Below, piece after piece: positions 9,108 through 18,079 of a DNA stretch of 21,595 nucleotides. Numbering within the stretch: the first letter of the stretch is position 1; every line of letters starts with the position of its first letter. The stretch lies in contig URPD01000032.1 in NCBI GenBank assembly GCA_900549645.1, positions 1 to 21,595 on the forward strand, written 5' to 3'. A model generated the notes under the pieces. That model saw only the letters and a program-made list of their open reading frames with translations. It did no database searches and was not told where the DNA came from. The position numbers and the translations under genes were made by a program. Origin of the DNA: an uncultured Eubacteriales bacterium (lineage in GTDB: Bacteria > Bacillota > Clostridia > Oscillospirales > Oscillospiraceae).

Positions 9108-10235
9108 TCAGTTCTTTTCGTGTACGATATCGAGAATTATGCCGCAGATCCTGTCGGTCGCGTCCGTAACTGCGAGGGAGGCCATGGCCTTTGACATCTC
9201 GTCGAGCTTGACTTCGTCGTGCAGCAGCTCGCGCACACAGGCAAGCAGCGTTTCAGGTTCGAATTCGTTTTCTAGGAATACCTTCGCGCCGCCCGCGCGC
9301 TCAAGCACGCGTGCATTCTTCTCCTGATGATTATTCGTGACGTTCGGGGACGGGACGAGGATGACGGGCTTACCCATATAAGTAAGCTCCGACAGCGTCG
9401 ACGCGCCGGCGCGGCACATGATTAGATCAGCCGCCGCCATCACGCGCGGCATGTCGAATATGTATTCCCGTATATCAACGCCGTAGGACGCGTAATCCGG
9501 CGCAGTCTCGCTGAGCTTTTCCATGAAGCCCTTATAGTACATGCTGCCGACGGAGTGAATGAGACGGAACTCGTCAAGCCCGCGAAGCATCGGGATGATC
9601 TCGGCCATAGTGTCGTTCATATGCCCCGCGCCGAGAGAGCCCCAGACCGAAACTACCAGCGGCTTATCGGCGGGAAGCCCCAGTTCCTTTTTCGCCGAAT
9701 CCTTTGTGTAGCACGCGAAAGCGCCGCGCACAGGCGTACCGGTGACGACTACGCGCTCCTGATGCTTATAATACTTCCTGCTGTCCTCAAGGCCGAGCAT
9801 TATTCTATCCACATGCACCGCAAGCTGCTTTGTCGTGAGTCCGGGGACGGCGTTGCTCTCATGCACAGTAGTCGGGATATGCAACTCAGACGCGGCCATG
9901 AGCACGGGGTAGCAGACATAGCCGCCTGTGCCGATAACGGCGCCGGGCTTGAAATCGCGGATTATTTTCTTCGCCTCGTGCGTGGAAACGGCGACGTTTT
10001 TCAGCGTCTCAAGATTGTGCACCATCGCGCCGAGGCTGTGCCCGCGGCTTATGTTGGTTATCTTCAGGGGCTTTATCTCGTAGCCCTCGCGCGGCACAAG
10101 CTCCATTTCCATCTTGCCCTCCGCGCCGATGAACAGCACCTCGCAATCCGGCATCAGCTCGCGTAGCCTCCCGGCTATTGCAAGCGCGGGATTTATATGC
10201 CCGGCAGTGCCGCCGCAGGTGAATATAAACTTCAT
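9108..10235 (-). CDS. murG: Undecaprenyl-PP-MurNAc-pentapeptide GlcNAc transferase (375 aa)
   Basis: MurG adds GlcNAc to lipid I to give lipid II on the inner face of the membrane. The glycine-rich loop CGGTAGHINPALAIA is at residues 7-21, a second motif GTGGYVCYPV lies near 103-112, and the UDP-GlcNAc binding motif CRAGASTLSE is in the C-terminal half. The fold is the two-domain GT-B type and the length is normal. The start ATG has GAAGGGA upstream. The gene follows ftsW by 29 bases and precedes murA, the standard dcw order. Confidence 0.97.
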   Translation of the reverse strand: MKFIFTCGGTAGHINPALAIAGRLRELMPDCEVLFIGAEGKMEMELVPREGYEIKPLKITNISRGHSLGAMVHNLETLKNVAVSTHEAKKIIRDFKPGAVIGTGGYVCYPVLMAASELHIPTTVHESNAVPGLTTKQLAVHVDRIMLGLEDSRKYYKHQERVVVTGTPVRGAFACYTKDSAKKELGLPADKPLVVSVWGSLGAGHMNDTMAEIIPMLRGLDEFRLIHSVGSMYYKGFMEKLSETAPDYASYGVDIREYIFDMPRVMAAADLIMCRAGASTLSELTYMGKPVILVPSPNVTNNHQEKNARVLERAGGAKVFLENEFEPETLLACVRELLHDEVKLDEMSKAMASLAVTDATDRICGIILDIVHEKN

Positions 10236-10264
10236 ATAAACACGTCCCTTCGGATTTTATCTTT

Positions 10265-11422
10265 TTATTTTTCTATGACGTCCCGTGATGCGCTCAGAAT
10301 TATCCCCATCTCGCCGAGCTGGATGAGCAGCGCCGTGCCGCCGTAGCTGAAAAACGGAAGCGAAATGCCCGTGCACGGCACAAGATTAGTGACAACCGCG
10401 ACGTTCAGGAACACCTGTATCGCAAGCAGCGTTGTGATGCCCGCGACAACAAGAAAACTGAATCTGTCCCGGCAGTGCAGCGCGATCCAGTAGCCGCGCA
10501 GGATGAGCAGCGCGAACAGCAGCAATATCAGCGCCGCGCCGATAAAGCCCAGCTCTTCGCAGACGACGGAGAAGATAAAGTCGTTATGCTCCTCCGGCAG
10601 GTAGAGATACTTCTGCCTGCTCATGCCGAGACCGAGGCCACTGAGGCCGCCGGAGCCGATGGTATAAAGCGACTGCACGATCTGATACCCCTCGTCTGAG
10701 GAGCTTGAAAACGGGTCGCGCCATGTGTTGATGCGCCCGGATGCGTATGGGAACAGCATAAGCAGAACGCCAATGCCGGCCGCCGCCGCACTGCCCGCGC
10801 CGATGAACCAGCCGAGCTTCACCCCGCCGAGGAACATCATCACGCCGCCTACGGCAATGATAATTATCGACGCAGAGAAATGCGGTTCGAGCACCAGCAG
10901 CCCCACGACAAGTCCCCATATCGCCGCGAACGGCAGGATGCCGTATTTGAACGTGCTCATCCTGCCGCGCATACGGCATATGAGCGAGGAAAAGCAGAGT
11001 ATTACGCCGAGCTTTGCAAGCTCCGACGGCTGGAGCGTAAGCCCGCCGACGCCGAGCCAGCGCCGTGAGCCGTTGGCTTTCACGCCGATGACCGGCACCA
11101 GCATAAGCAGCACGACGGTCACAGCCATAAAATGCCACGCGTAGCGCCTGTAAAACCCCATCGGGAATTTTGACGCCGCGATCATCGCCGCCGTGCCAAG
11201 TACCGCGAACAGCAGCTGGCGGATGAAATAATAGGCCGCGTTGCCGCCCGTTATATTGCCCGGATCGTAATACGCGCGGGCAAAGCTTGAGGACAGCACC
11301 ATAACGACGCCGATTGCAAGCAGCAGCAGAACAAGAACGAAGAATGTGCTGTCAACGGTTCCGCGCTTCTTCGCGTCGTAATTAGCCGAAAAGCCGGTGA
11401 GGCGGGCACTGTCATAGCGCAT
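10265..11422 (-). CDS. ftsW: SEDS glycosyltransferase FtsW/SpoVE (385 aa)
   Basis: SEDS proteins polymerise lipid II into glycan strands together with a class B PBP. This one has about ten membrane segments, starting at about residues 26-46 (STFFVLVLLLLAIGVVMVLS). The conserved SEDS motifs are there: NGSRRWLGVGGLTLQPSELAK in the middle and ISLPFFSYGGTAL near the end. In spore formers the same position is held by SpoVE; sequence alone does not separate the two, although the partner PBP upstream is of the FtsI/SpoVD type. Start ATG 11420-11422 with GGTGGG upstream. The gene lies 31 bases after mraY; murD, often found between these two, is absent. Confidence 0.93.
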   Translation of the reverse strand: MRYDSARLTGFSANYDAKKRGTVDSTFFVLVLLLLAIGVVMVLSSSFARAYYDPGNITGGNAAYYFIRQLLFAVLGTAAMIAASKFPMGFYRRYAWHFMAVTVVLLMLVPVIGVKANGSRRWLGVGGLTLQPSELAKLGVILCFSSLICRMRGRMSTFKYGILPFAAIWGLVVGLLVLEPHFSASIIIIAVGGVMMFLGGVKLGWFIGAGSAAAAGIGVLLMLFPYASGRINTWRDPFSSSSDEGYQIVQSLYTIGSGGLSGLGLGMSRQKYLYLPEEHNDFIFSVVCEELGFIGAALILLLFALLILRGYWIALHCRDRFSFLVVAGITTLLAIQVFLNVAVVTNLVPCTGISLPFFSYGGTALLIQLGEMGIILSASRDVIEK

Positions 11423-11453
11423 TTTCCCACCTCCCCGACTTTTTTATCAAGCA

Positions 11454-12467
11454 TTACAGGGCGTAACGCTGGAACACCCCAATAAATGATATGACAGCAA
11501 AGGTCAGAGATATGCTTGTAAACAGCAAAAATAATTCTTTCTCGCTCCACTTTTTGCCCGTCCAGCCGCCCATTTCAAGATGATGGTGAAAAGGCGCCAT
11601 CTTGAATATGCGCTTGCCGTGGCTGAGCTTGAAGTAGCCGACCTGAATTATGTCGGACAGAGTCTCGATGATATACATGATGCCGAGGGTGATGAGTATC
11701 AGCGGCATGTCGTACGCGAAGGCCATGGCGGCGATGGCTCCGCCGAGAAACAGCGAGCCTGTATCGCCCATGAACACCTTTGCGGGGTTGAAATTATACA
11801 TGAGGAAGCCGACAAGGCCGCCCGCAAGGCCGGATGCGAATATACCGGGTTCAAGGAATTCCTCACCCCACGCAACGGTAACGCAGACGAAGAAGAGACA
11901 CACGGGAACGGAGGTGCCGCTGGCGAGGCCGTCCACACCATCGGTTATATTCACGGCGTTGACGGTTCCGACGATGATGAATGCCGCGAACACGAAATAC
12001 AGCCACTCCGGCATAGGTACGGTCTTGTTGAAAAACGGGATATAGAGGTTAGGACGCGTATAGCCGATGCGGCGCATCAGCAGCACGAAAACCAGCGCCG
12101 CCGCGAGCTGGAGCAGGAATTTTTTGCTTGCGGTCAGGCCGAGGTTCTGTTTCTTCTTGAGCTTTTCCCAGTCGTCCAGAAAGCCGATCGCGCCGAACAC
12201 GATAGCGAACAGCAGCACGAAGATATGCACCCAGTTTCCCTTCACAAGCGAGGGGAAGCCGATGGTCAGGCACACAAATGTCACCGCGAGGATGAACATG
12301 ACGCCGCCCATGGTAGGGGTGCCGGTCTTGGCCATGTGCCAAGTGGGGCCGTTCTCCTTGATTTCCTGCCCGGCCTTCTGCTTGCGCAGCCATGGGATAT
12401 AGAACTTCCCGAACGCGGTTGCGAATAAAAAGGCCAGTATGAATGCGCTTATCAGCTTTATCGTCAT
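11454..12467 (-). CDS. mraY: Phospho-N-acetylmuramoyl-pentapeptide transferase (337 aa)
   Basis: MraY moves phospho-MurNAc-pentapeptide from UDP to undecaprenyl phosphate, making lipid I in the membrane. About ten membrane segments are visible. The characteristic motifs are present in order: KTGTPTMGG near residue 47, FLDDWEKLKKKQNLGLT near 100, NITDGVDGLASG near 174, and APFHHHLEMGGW near 290, including the acidic residues and His triad of the active site. Start ATG 12465-12467 with GAGG upstream. It follows murE by 48 bases; murF is missing from this position. Confidence 0.97.
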   Translation of the reverse strand: MTIKLISAFILAFLFATAFGKFYIPWLRKQKAGQEIKENGPTWHMAKTGTPTMGGVMFILAVTFVCLTIGFPSLVKGNWVHIFVLLFAIVFGAIGFLDDWEKLKKKQNLGLTASKKFLLQLAAALVFVLLMRRIGYTRPNLYIPFFNKTVPMPEWLYFVFAAFIIVGTVNAVNITDGVDGLASGTSVPVCLFFVCVTVAWGEEFLEPGIFASGLAGGLVGFLMYNFNPAKVFMGDTGSLFLGGAIAAMAFAYDMPLILITLGIMYIIETLSDIIQVGYFKLSHGKRIFKMAPFHHHLEMGGWTGKKWSEKELFLLFTSISLTFAVISFIGVFQRYAL

Positions 12468-12515
12468 CGTATTTTCCTCTTCCCGTGTTGACTTTATCCC
12501 GCAGAGCGCGGCGCT

Positions 12516-13958
12516 TTACTTCTTCAGGCAGTCGGCGACTATCTCGCGCTCGTCCATATGATGCTTTTCGTGGCCGACAACCTGATAGTCCTCGTGTCCC
12601 TTACCGGCAAGCAATAATACATCACCGGACGCCGCGTTGTCAATAGCCCACGCTATCGCCTTGCGTCGGTCGCAGATAACTTTTGTGGGAGTGCGCTTAT
12701 CCTTCATCCCCGCGACTATCTCGCGGATTATCTCATCTGGGTCTTCCGTGCGCGGATTATCGCTCGTCACGACGACGAGGTCGGCGTTATCCGCCGCGAT
12801 GCGCCCCATTATCGGGCGCTTCAGCTTATCCCTGTCGCCGCCGCACCCGAACAGCGCAATAAGCCGTCCGCGCGTTACGGGCTTGAGCGTTTTCAGGACT
12901 TTTTCAAGCGCGTCGGGCTTGTGAGAGTAGTCTATGACCACTGAGAAATCGCGCCCCGTTGGGACGATCTCAAGCCGCCCCTTGACGCCCTTCGCGCTGG
13001 ACATAGCGTCAGAGCAGTCCGCAAGGCTGAGGCCGAGCGCAAGGCCGACGGCCATGGTGCCGAGCGCGTTATAAACAGAGAACATGCCGGGGATGCCGAG
13101 CTTCGTCATGCTTATCTCGTCGCCGCTGACCGAGGCGAAACGTACGCCGTCGGCGGTGAGGCGGATATCTTTTGCGACGAGATTGGCTTCGTTCTTCTCT
13201 GCCGAGAAGGTCAGTGTGCGGCAGGATGCGCCGTCGAGCATGAAATCCGCCCACGCGTCGTCAAGATTGAAGCAACCGATGGTGCACATGCCGAACAGCT
13301 TTCTTTTCGCCGCGGCGTACTCCTCCATCGTCCCGTGGAAATCGAGATGATCCTGCGAGAGATTTGTATAGAGCGCAACGTCAAAATGTATTCCGGCCAC
13401 GCGCTCAAGCGTCAGAGAATGGGAGGACACCTCCATCACGACATGCGTGCAGCCCGAATCCGCCATATGGCGGAAGATCTTGTGCAGCTCGTAGCTCTCC
13501 GGCGTCGTGTGCTCGGTGTGCAGAAACTCGTCGCCTATCATGTTCCCATTTGTGCCGATAAGGCCGACTTTAGCGTCAAGCTTGCTTTCAAGCAAGTGCT
13601 TTATCAGGTAGCTTGAGCTGGTCTTTCCGCTGGTTCCGGTGATGCCGATCATTGTCATCTCCGCAGCGGGATTGCCGAAAAAATCGCGGCTTACTATCGC
13701 AAGCCCGTAGCGCGAATCGGGCACCAGCACATAGGGTATATCGCAGGCCGGCTTCTCCTCGCAGAGTATCACCGCCGCGCCGTTTTCGATGGCTTTCGGA
13801 ATAAATTTGTGCCCGTCGGCCTCAAAGCCGCGTATTGCGACGAACATATCCCCTTTTTCCGTCTTGCGCGAATCATAGCTCACGCCGCTTATCTCAAGCC
13901 CGGCGTCGGCATTCGTCTCTATTACGCTCAGGTTCTTTATCAGCTCGCGAAGTTTCAT
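12516..13958 (-). CDS. murE: UDP-MurNAc-tripeptide synthetase, meso-DAP type (480 aa)
   Basis: MurE adds the third amino acid to UDP-MurNAc-L-Ala-D-Glu in the cytoplasm. The ATP loop GTSGKTS is at 108-114, the carbamylated lysine is probably K218 in AAAKRKLF, and the substrate motif DNPR is at 400-403 (followed by TEDP). DNPR is the known signature of enzymes that add meso-diaminopimelate; lysine-adding enzymes have a different residue here. The cell wall is therefore predicted to be DAP type. Start ATG 13956-13958 has AGGAG that overlaps the stop region of the PBP gene, with an 11-base gap, so the two are coupled. Confidence 0.96.
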   Translation of the reverse strand: MKLRELIKNLSVIETNADAGLEISGVSYDSRKTEKGDMFVAIRGFEADGHKFIPKAIENGAAVILCEEKPACDIPYVLVPDSRYGLAIVSRDFFGNPAAEMTMIGITGTSGKTSSSYLIKHLLESKLDAKVGLIGTNGNMIGDEFLHTEHTTPESYELHKIFRHMADSGCTHVVMEVSSHSLTLERVAGIHFDVALYTNLSQDHLDFHGTMEEYAAAKRKLFGMCTIGCFNLDDAWADFMLDGASCRTLTFSAEKNEANLVAKDIRLTADGVRFASVSGDEISMTKLGIPGMFSVYNALGTMAVGLALGLSLADCSDAMSSAKGVKGRLEIVPTGRDFSVVIDYSHKPDALEKVLKTLKPVTRGRLIALFGCGGDRDKLKRPIMGRIAADNADLVVVTSDNPRTEDPDEIIREIVAGMKDKRTPTKVICDRRKAIAWAIDNAASGDVLLLAGKGHEDYQVVGHEKHHMDEREIVADCLKK

Positions 13959-13969
13959 ATTTTTCTCCT

Positions 13970-16300
13970 TTAATATTTGCCCAGCAGCGAGGAGTCCCCG
14001 CTCACGAGCGTGACCTCCACGACGGTGCCATGCTCTACCTTGCGCCCCGGAAGGATATTCTGCGCATTGACCTTCTGCTCCGCGGCGTCGGTCACCAGAC
14101 TGTCCGTCCGGATATATATGCCATAATATGACAGTGTGTCTCTCGCCTCTTCATAGCTCATGCCGCCGAGGTCGGGCATTGTCTCCAGCTCCTTGGACGG
14201 CTCGCGGTCAAAGTAAATTATTATCTCGCTCCCCGCCGCGATGCTGCACCCGGCTTCCGGAAGCTGTGCGGTAACGGTCTCGCCATCGCCTATACTGCGG
14301 TATCTGAGTCCGGCGCTTTGAAGCTCCGCCGTCAGCTCCGCTTTGCTCAAGCCGACGAGCTGGGGCGCCGCAACGTCCATCTTTGCGCGCTCTTCCTCAC
14401 TGTACTGCGCCTCGACGCCGATATACGGCAGTATATCCGCCATCATGTTGCCGACGACGGGCGCGGCCATCTGGCCGCCGCTTATGTATATGCCGGATTT
14501 GTTCGACGGTGTATCGAGAAAGACCAGCACGGCGATCTGCGGATCATCCGCCGGTGCAAAGCCGATGAAGGACACGATGTATTCCTTCTCACCGGTCTGC
14601 GCCTCAAGGCTTACCTTCTCCGAGGTTCCGGTCTTGCCGCCTATGCGATAGCCCGGAACGGCGGCGTTCCGCCCCGTACCGTCCTTATCGTCCCCGACGA
14701 CGCGCTCAAGTATCGACCTGACCTTAGCACTCGTCTCCTCGCTGATGACCTGACGCACAAGCGTCGGTTCGCGCTCATAGGCAAGCGTTCCGTCGGAATT
14801 GAGCATCTGGCGCACGACATAGGGCTTCATCAGCCTTCCGCCGTTCACGCAGGCGCTGACAGCCGTGATGAGTTGGAGCGGCGTTATCGTAAATGTCTGA
14901 CCGAAGGACGCCGCCGCAAGCTGTGACAGGTTTTTCGGCGAACAGAAGGTATTCTGGCTCCACCAGATACTGCCGCTCTCCCCGGCAAGATCAATGCCGG
15001 TTATCGCGGTGAGGTTCGCGTCCAGATCCGAGCTGAGGTTCAGGAACCCGAAGCCCTCGCAGTATTTATAAAAGGTCTCAGCGCCCACGCGCTGCCCGAT
15101 GTTCACGAACGCCACGTTGCAGGAATGCTGCACAGCCTGCGTGAGCGTCTGGAAGCCGTGTCCCCCGCTCTTCCAGCAGCGTATCGGCGAGGTGCGGCCG
15201 ATTACGCTCACGTTGCCGCCGCAGAAGAAGCTGTCGCTTTCCGATACTCTTCCCTCTTCGAGCGCCATCGAGAGTGTAATTATCTTGAAGGTCGACCCCG
15301 GCTCGTAGGTATCCGACAGCGCCTTGTTGCGCCACTGTCTAGCCTGAGCCGCGGCGAGAATCTCCTGCGCTTCCTCCGGGGTTGCCGCCGCGTCGACCAT
15401 AGCCTGAGCCTCGTCGCTCACGGCAAGAAAGTTATTCAGATCATAGCCGTCTATAGAAGCCATGGCAAGTATCGCGCCGGTATTTACATCCATTGCGATC
15501 GCCCCGGCTCCGTTCTGGATATCGTAATCCTCAACGGCCTGCTTGAGATGTTTTTCTATATAATATTGAATGGTGGAGTCTATCGTCGTGACGACGTCAT
15601 ATCCGTTCTCGCCCGGATAGAACTCCTCGAACTGGCCGAACAAAAGCTCCGTGCCGTAGGCGTTCGTCGTCCGAACCGTCCGCCCCGCCATTCCGGCGAG
15701 CGCCGATTCGTACTGCGCCTCTATGCCCTCCAAGCCGTTGTTATCCGTACCGACGAAGCCGATAAGGTGACATGCAAGGGAGGAATTCGGATAGTAGCGC
15801 TTTGTGTCGGTCTCCAGCCGGACACCGCGAAGATTGTTTTCGGATTTGAACTCGCGTATCTTCTCCGCGTCCTCCACCTCGACCTTGCGCTTGACCGTCA
15901 CATACCATGAGCCGGTCTGCCCGGTCTTTTCGTACACGTCATTATAATCCAGACCGAGTATATCTGCAAGCCCCGACGCGATAAGCGCCCTGTCCTCGCC
16001 GTACATCTCGATCTCCGCGGGACTGACGTACACATTATCCACCGTCGCACTGACGGCGAGGATGTTCATGTTCGTGTCGTAAATCTTCCCGCGCGCCGCC
16101 GCGGTCGGTGCTTCGCGCAACTGCTGGCTTATGGCGAGTTTTTCATAATACTCATGGTCTGCTATCTGCAGCTTATACAGCCGCCCAAGGAGTATCAAAA
16201 ATGCGGCGATGCCGCACACTGCCATCAAAAACAGCGTGCGGCGGAGCATCTGCCGGTTAGGGCCGGTTTTCACGGAAGTTTTAGCGTTATTCTCAGGCAT
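13970..16300 (-). CDS. Class B penicillin-binding protein with two PASTA domains (776 aa)
   Basis: This is a septal D,D-transpeptidase of the FtsI/PBP2B/SpoVD type that cross-links peptidoglycan with the SEDS partner FtsW. A short cytoplasmic tail is followed by a membrane anchor at about residues 21-43, the PBP dimerisation domain (about 60-215), and the transpeptidase domain with S336-TFK339, S393-CN395 and K556-TG558 as the three active-site motifs. Two PASTA domains follow, at about 642-698 and 705-768. Ser336 is the predicted nucleophile. The order between ftsL and murE is that of both pbpB and spoVD; I leave the symbol blank. The start ATG has AGGAG upstream, and alternative hairpins lie over that site. 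Confidence 0.93.
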   Translation of the reverse strand: MPENNAKTSVKTGPNRQMLRRTLFLMAVCGIAAFLILLGRLYKLQIADHEYYEKLAISQQLREAPTAAARGKIYDTNMNILAVSATVDNVYVSPAEIEMYGEDRALIASGLADILGLDYNDVYEKTGQTGSWYVTVKRKVEVEDAEKIREFKSENNLRGVRLETDTKRYYPNSSLACHLIGFVGTDNNGLEGIEAQYESALAGMAGRTVRTTNAYGTELLFGQFEEFYPGENGYDVVTTIDSTIQYYIEKHLKQAVEDYDIQNGAGAIAMDVNTGAILAMASIDGYDLNNFLAVSDEAQAMVDAAATPEEAQEILAAAQARQWRNKALSDTYEPGSTFKIITLSMALEEGRVSESDSFFCGGNVSVIGRTSPIRCWKSGGHGFQTLTQAVQHSCNVAFVNIGQRVGAETFYKYCEGFGFLNLSSDLDANLTAITGIDLAGESGSIWWSQNTFCSPKNLSQLAAASFGQTFTITPLQLITAVSACVNGGRLMKPYVVRQMLNSDGTLAYEREPTLVRQVISEETSAKVRSILERVVGDDKDGTGRNAAVPGYRIGGKTGTSEKVSLEAQTGEKEYIVSFIGFAPADDPQIAVLVFLDTPSNKSGIYISGGQMAAPVVGNMMADILPYIGVEAQYSEEERAKMDVAAPQLVGLSKAELTAELQSAGLRYRSIGDGETVTAQLPEAGCSIAAGSEIIIYFDREPSKELETMPDLGGMSYEEARDTLSYYGIYIRTDSLVTDAAEQKVNAQNILPGRKVEHGTVVEVTLVSGDSSLLGKY

Positions 16301-16309
16301 GGTATTCTC

Positions 16310-16347
16310 CTGCTGATAAGATATATAAATATATTCAGCAGCTTATC
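16310..16347 (-). promoter_or_regulatory. Alternative hairpin arms over the PBP ribosome binding site
   Basis: On the minus strand the order is GATAAG, CTGCTG, an AT spacer, CTTATC, CAGCAG. GATAAG pairs with CTTATC and CTGCTG pairs with CAGCAG, but the two pairings are not nested, so they exclude each other or form a pseudoknot. CAGCAG directly adjoins the GGAG site of the PBP gene. Stems are only 6 bp, so this could be chance. Confidence 0.3.
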
Positions 16348-16364
16348 CAAATACCACTCGCGGC

Positions 16365-16658
16365 TCAGTCCGTAGCTTCCGGCGTCTCTAGATATACTAT
16401 CTGCCCCGGAGCGCATCTCTGCATCCCAAGCACCTCAGTCGCGTATTGCTCTATCTCGTCGAGTCCCATACTGCTCTCATACTGAGCAAGCAGGACGTCG
16501 TTTTCAACCGATAATTCTTTTATCGCCTTTTCGGTCTTTGCGGCTCTGTCGTTCATCGCCGCGAGCTTCACCGTGTTCAGCATTGTGAACACCAGCAGAA
16601 CGCACGAAAACAGCACAATTATCGCGCGGAACAGGGTCAGACTCAGCCTTTTCTCCAT
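16365..16658 (-). CDS. ftsL: FtsL-like cell division protein (97 aa)
   Basis: This small bitopic protein of the divisome has a short basic N-terminus (MEKRLSLTLFR), one membrane segment at about residues 11-30 (AIIVLFSCVLLVFTMLNTVK), and a coiled-coil stretch of about 35 residues rich in Ala, Lys and Glu. It ends with the motif IEQYATEVLGMQRCAPGQIVYL, typical of FtsL/DivIC family members. Identification rests on position between rsmH and the PBP gene plus this topology, since FtsL sequences are poorly conserved. I chose ATG 16656-16658; a TTG three bases earlier directly follows the rsmH stop codon. GAGAGGG in the end of rsmH serves as ribosome binding site, so translation is coupled. Confidence 0.82.
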   Translation of the reverse strand: MEKRLSLTLFRAIIVLFSCVLLVFTMLNTVKLAAMNDRAAKTEKAIKELSVENDVLLAQYESSMGLDEIEQYATEVLGMQRCAPGQIVYLETPEATD

Positions 16659-16661
16659 CAA

Positions 16662-17597
16662 TCAAACCCTCTCTGCGACGCGGAGCTTTGCACTGCGCGA
16701 GCGAGGATTTGTCTTTATCTCTTCCTCAGACGGAAGTATCGGCTTTCTTTTCACGCTTTTCAGAGTCTGCACGAAGCCGCAGGTGCATACCGGCGCTTCG
16801 CGCGGGCAGGTGCAGCCGTTTTCGCGCGCGGCTATCGCGGTTTTCACGATTCTGTCCTCCAGCGAATGGAAGCTAATGACGCACAGCCTGCCGCCGACAC
16901 GCAGCTTGTCTGGCGCGGTCTCCATCATAGTCGATATCGCGCCCAGCTCATCATTGACGGCGATACGTATCGCTTGAAATGTCCTCTTCGCGGGGTGCTG
17001 CTTTTCGCGCAGTGCCGCCGCGGGCATGGCGCTTTTGATGATGTCGACCAGCTCCAGCGTTGATTCTATCGGCTTTGTCTCCCGTGCTGCGAGAATGGCG
17101 TTCGTGATGCGGCGGGCATACCGCTCTTCGCCGTAATCCCAGAGGATACGGTTCAGCCTGTCCTCCGGCCACGTGTTGACAACATCGTACGCGCTGAGGC
17201 TGTCCTCGGAATCCATGCGCATATCCAGCGGCGCATCATACATATAAGAAAAGCCCCGCCAAATTTCATCAAGCTGGGGAGATGAAACACCGAGGTCAAA
17301 AAGCATACCGTCAACTTCGGGAATATTCAGAGAATCGAGTATCTGCGCGGCGTCGCAGAAATTGCCGTGCACAAGCGTTATCTTGTCCGCAAACGGGGCA
17401 AGGCGCTTACCGGCGCGCTCTATCGCCGTCTCGTCGCGGTCAATGCAGATGAGCCTGCCTGTTGTGAGACGGGACGCTATCTGATAGGAATGGCCGCCCA
17501 TGCCGAGAGTTCCGTCGAGATATATCCCGGACGGCTTTATATTCAGGTTTTCAATACATTCGTTCAGGAGCACTGAAACGTGCTTTGCTTCGTCCAT
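16662..17597 (-). CDS. rsmH: 16S rRNA m4C1402 methyltransferase (311 aa)
   Basis: RsmH (MraW) uses SAM to N4-methylate C1402 of 16S rRNA in the decoding centre. The N-terminal HVSVLLNECIENL, the SAM loop DGTLGMGGHS near 29-38, CIDRDETAIERA, LFDLGVSSPQLD, and GFSYMYDAPLDMRMD are all characteristic. FQAIRIAVNDEL and ISFHSLEDRIVK lie in the C-terminal half. The ATG start shares a base with the mraZ stop (TGATG), giving a one-base overlap and coupled translation. The gene is followed directly by ftsL. This is the standard second gene of dcw clusters. Confidence 0.97.
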   Translation of the reverse strand: MDEAKHVSVLLNECIENLNIKPSGIYLDGTLGMGGHSYQIASRLTTGRLICIDRDETAIERAGKRLAPFADKITLVHGNFCDAAQILDSLNIPEVDGMLFDLGVSSPQLDEIWRGFSYMYDAPLDMRMDSEDSLSAYDVVNTWPEDRLNRILWDYGEERYARRITNAILAARETKPIESTLELVDIIKSAMPAAALREKQHPAKRTFQAIRIAVNDELGAISTMMETAPDKLRVGGRLCVISFHSLEDRIVKTAIAARENGCTCPREAPVCTCGFVQTLKSVKRKPILPSEEEIKTNPRSRSAKLRVAERV

Positions 17598-18013
17598 CAG
17601 AATTCAAGCTCCTCCATAACCGCCGCGATGTTCTCCGGCGTAGTCTCCGCGGAATATACGGCCGCCCAGTTTTCGCTGTCCCATAGCTCCGCGTGGTTAT
17701 TGCAGCCCACGACGGTGACGTTCTTCACAAGTCCCGCGTAATCGCGCAGGTTCTGCGGGATGAGTGCGCGCCCCTGACTGTCCAGCTCACAGCGCGCGGC
17801 GTACGCGAAAAGCGGGCGCATCTTCCGCTGCTTGACGTATGGCATGGCGTTGACCTTGTCGGAAAACACCTGCCAGTTCTCGGCGCTGTACACGCTGAGG
17901 CAGCGATCCATGGAAAGAGTGACGAAAAAGACCTCGCCCAACTCGTCCCTGAGCTTTGCGGGGATAAAAAGACGCCCCTTGTTGTCAAGAGAATGCTGAT
18001 ATTCGCCTGTCAT
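17597..18013 (-). CDS. mraZ: Transcriptional regulator MraZ (138 aa)
   Basis: MraZ is a ring-forming DNA-binding regulator of the dcw operon. Two AbrB-like half domains are visible, each with its core motif: DNKGRLFIPAKLRDELG (about 10-26) and DSQGRALIPQNLRDYAG (about 78-94). I chose ATG 18011-18013 (MTGEYQHSLDNKGR), the normal family start, preceded by AAGGGG. A longer in-frame ORF from 18058 would begin inside the repeat operator and is not preferred. As the first gene of the operon it probably controls its own promoter through the three 10-bp repeats just upstream. Confidence 0.96.
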   Translation of the reverse strand: MTGEYQHSLDNKGRLFIPAKLRDELGEVFFVTLSMDRCLSVYSAENWQVFSDKVNAMPYVKQRKMRPLFAYAARCELDSQGRALIPQNLRDYAGLVKNVTVVGCNNHAELWDSENWAAVYSAETTPENIAAVMEELEF

Positions 18014-18038
18014 GGAACGTCGCCCCTTTCTGTGGGGC

Positions 18039-18068
18039 TTTGCCCCATTTCTCACCACTTCTAACCAC
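18039..18068 (-). promoter_or_regulatory. MraZ-type operator: three 10-bp direct repeats
   Basis: On the minus strand GTGGTTAGAA (18059-18068), GTGGTGAGAA (18049-18058) and ATGGGGCAAA (18039-18048) follow one another without gaps. The GTGGN/TGGG cores spaced by 10 bases match the known MraZ boxes of other bacteria. They lie just downstream of the -10 box, where binding would block transcription. Confidence 0.75.
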
Positions 18069-18079
18069 CGAGCAATATT

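Noticed and set aside
11580..12428. 282-codon plus-strand ORF
   Set aside because: Antisense to mraY, His/Glu-rich composition typical of the complement of a membrane protein gene.
18014..18058. Longer N-terminus for mraZ
   Set aside because: It would start within the MraZ repeats and the family start MTGEYQHSLD with a ribosome site lies downstream.
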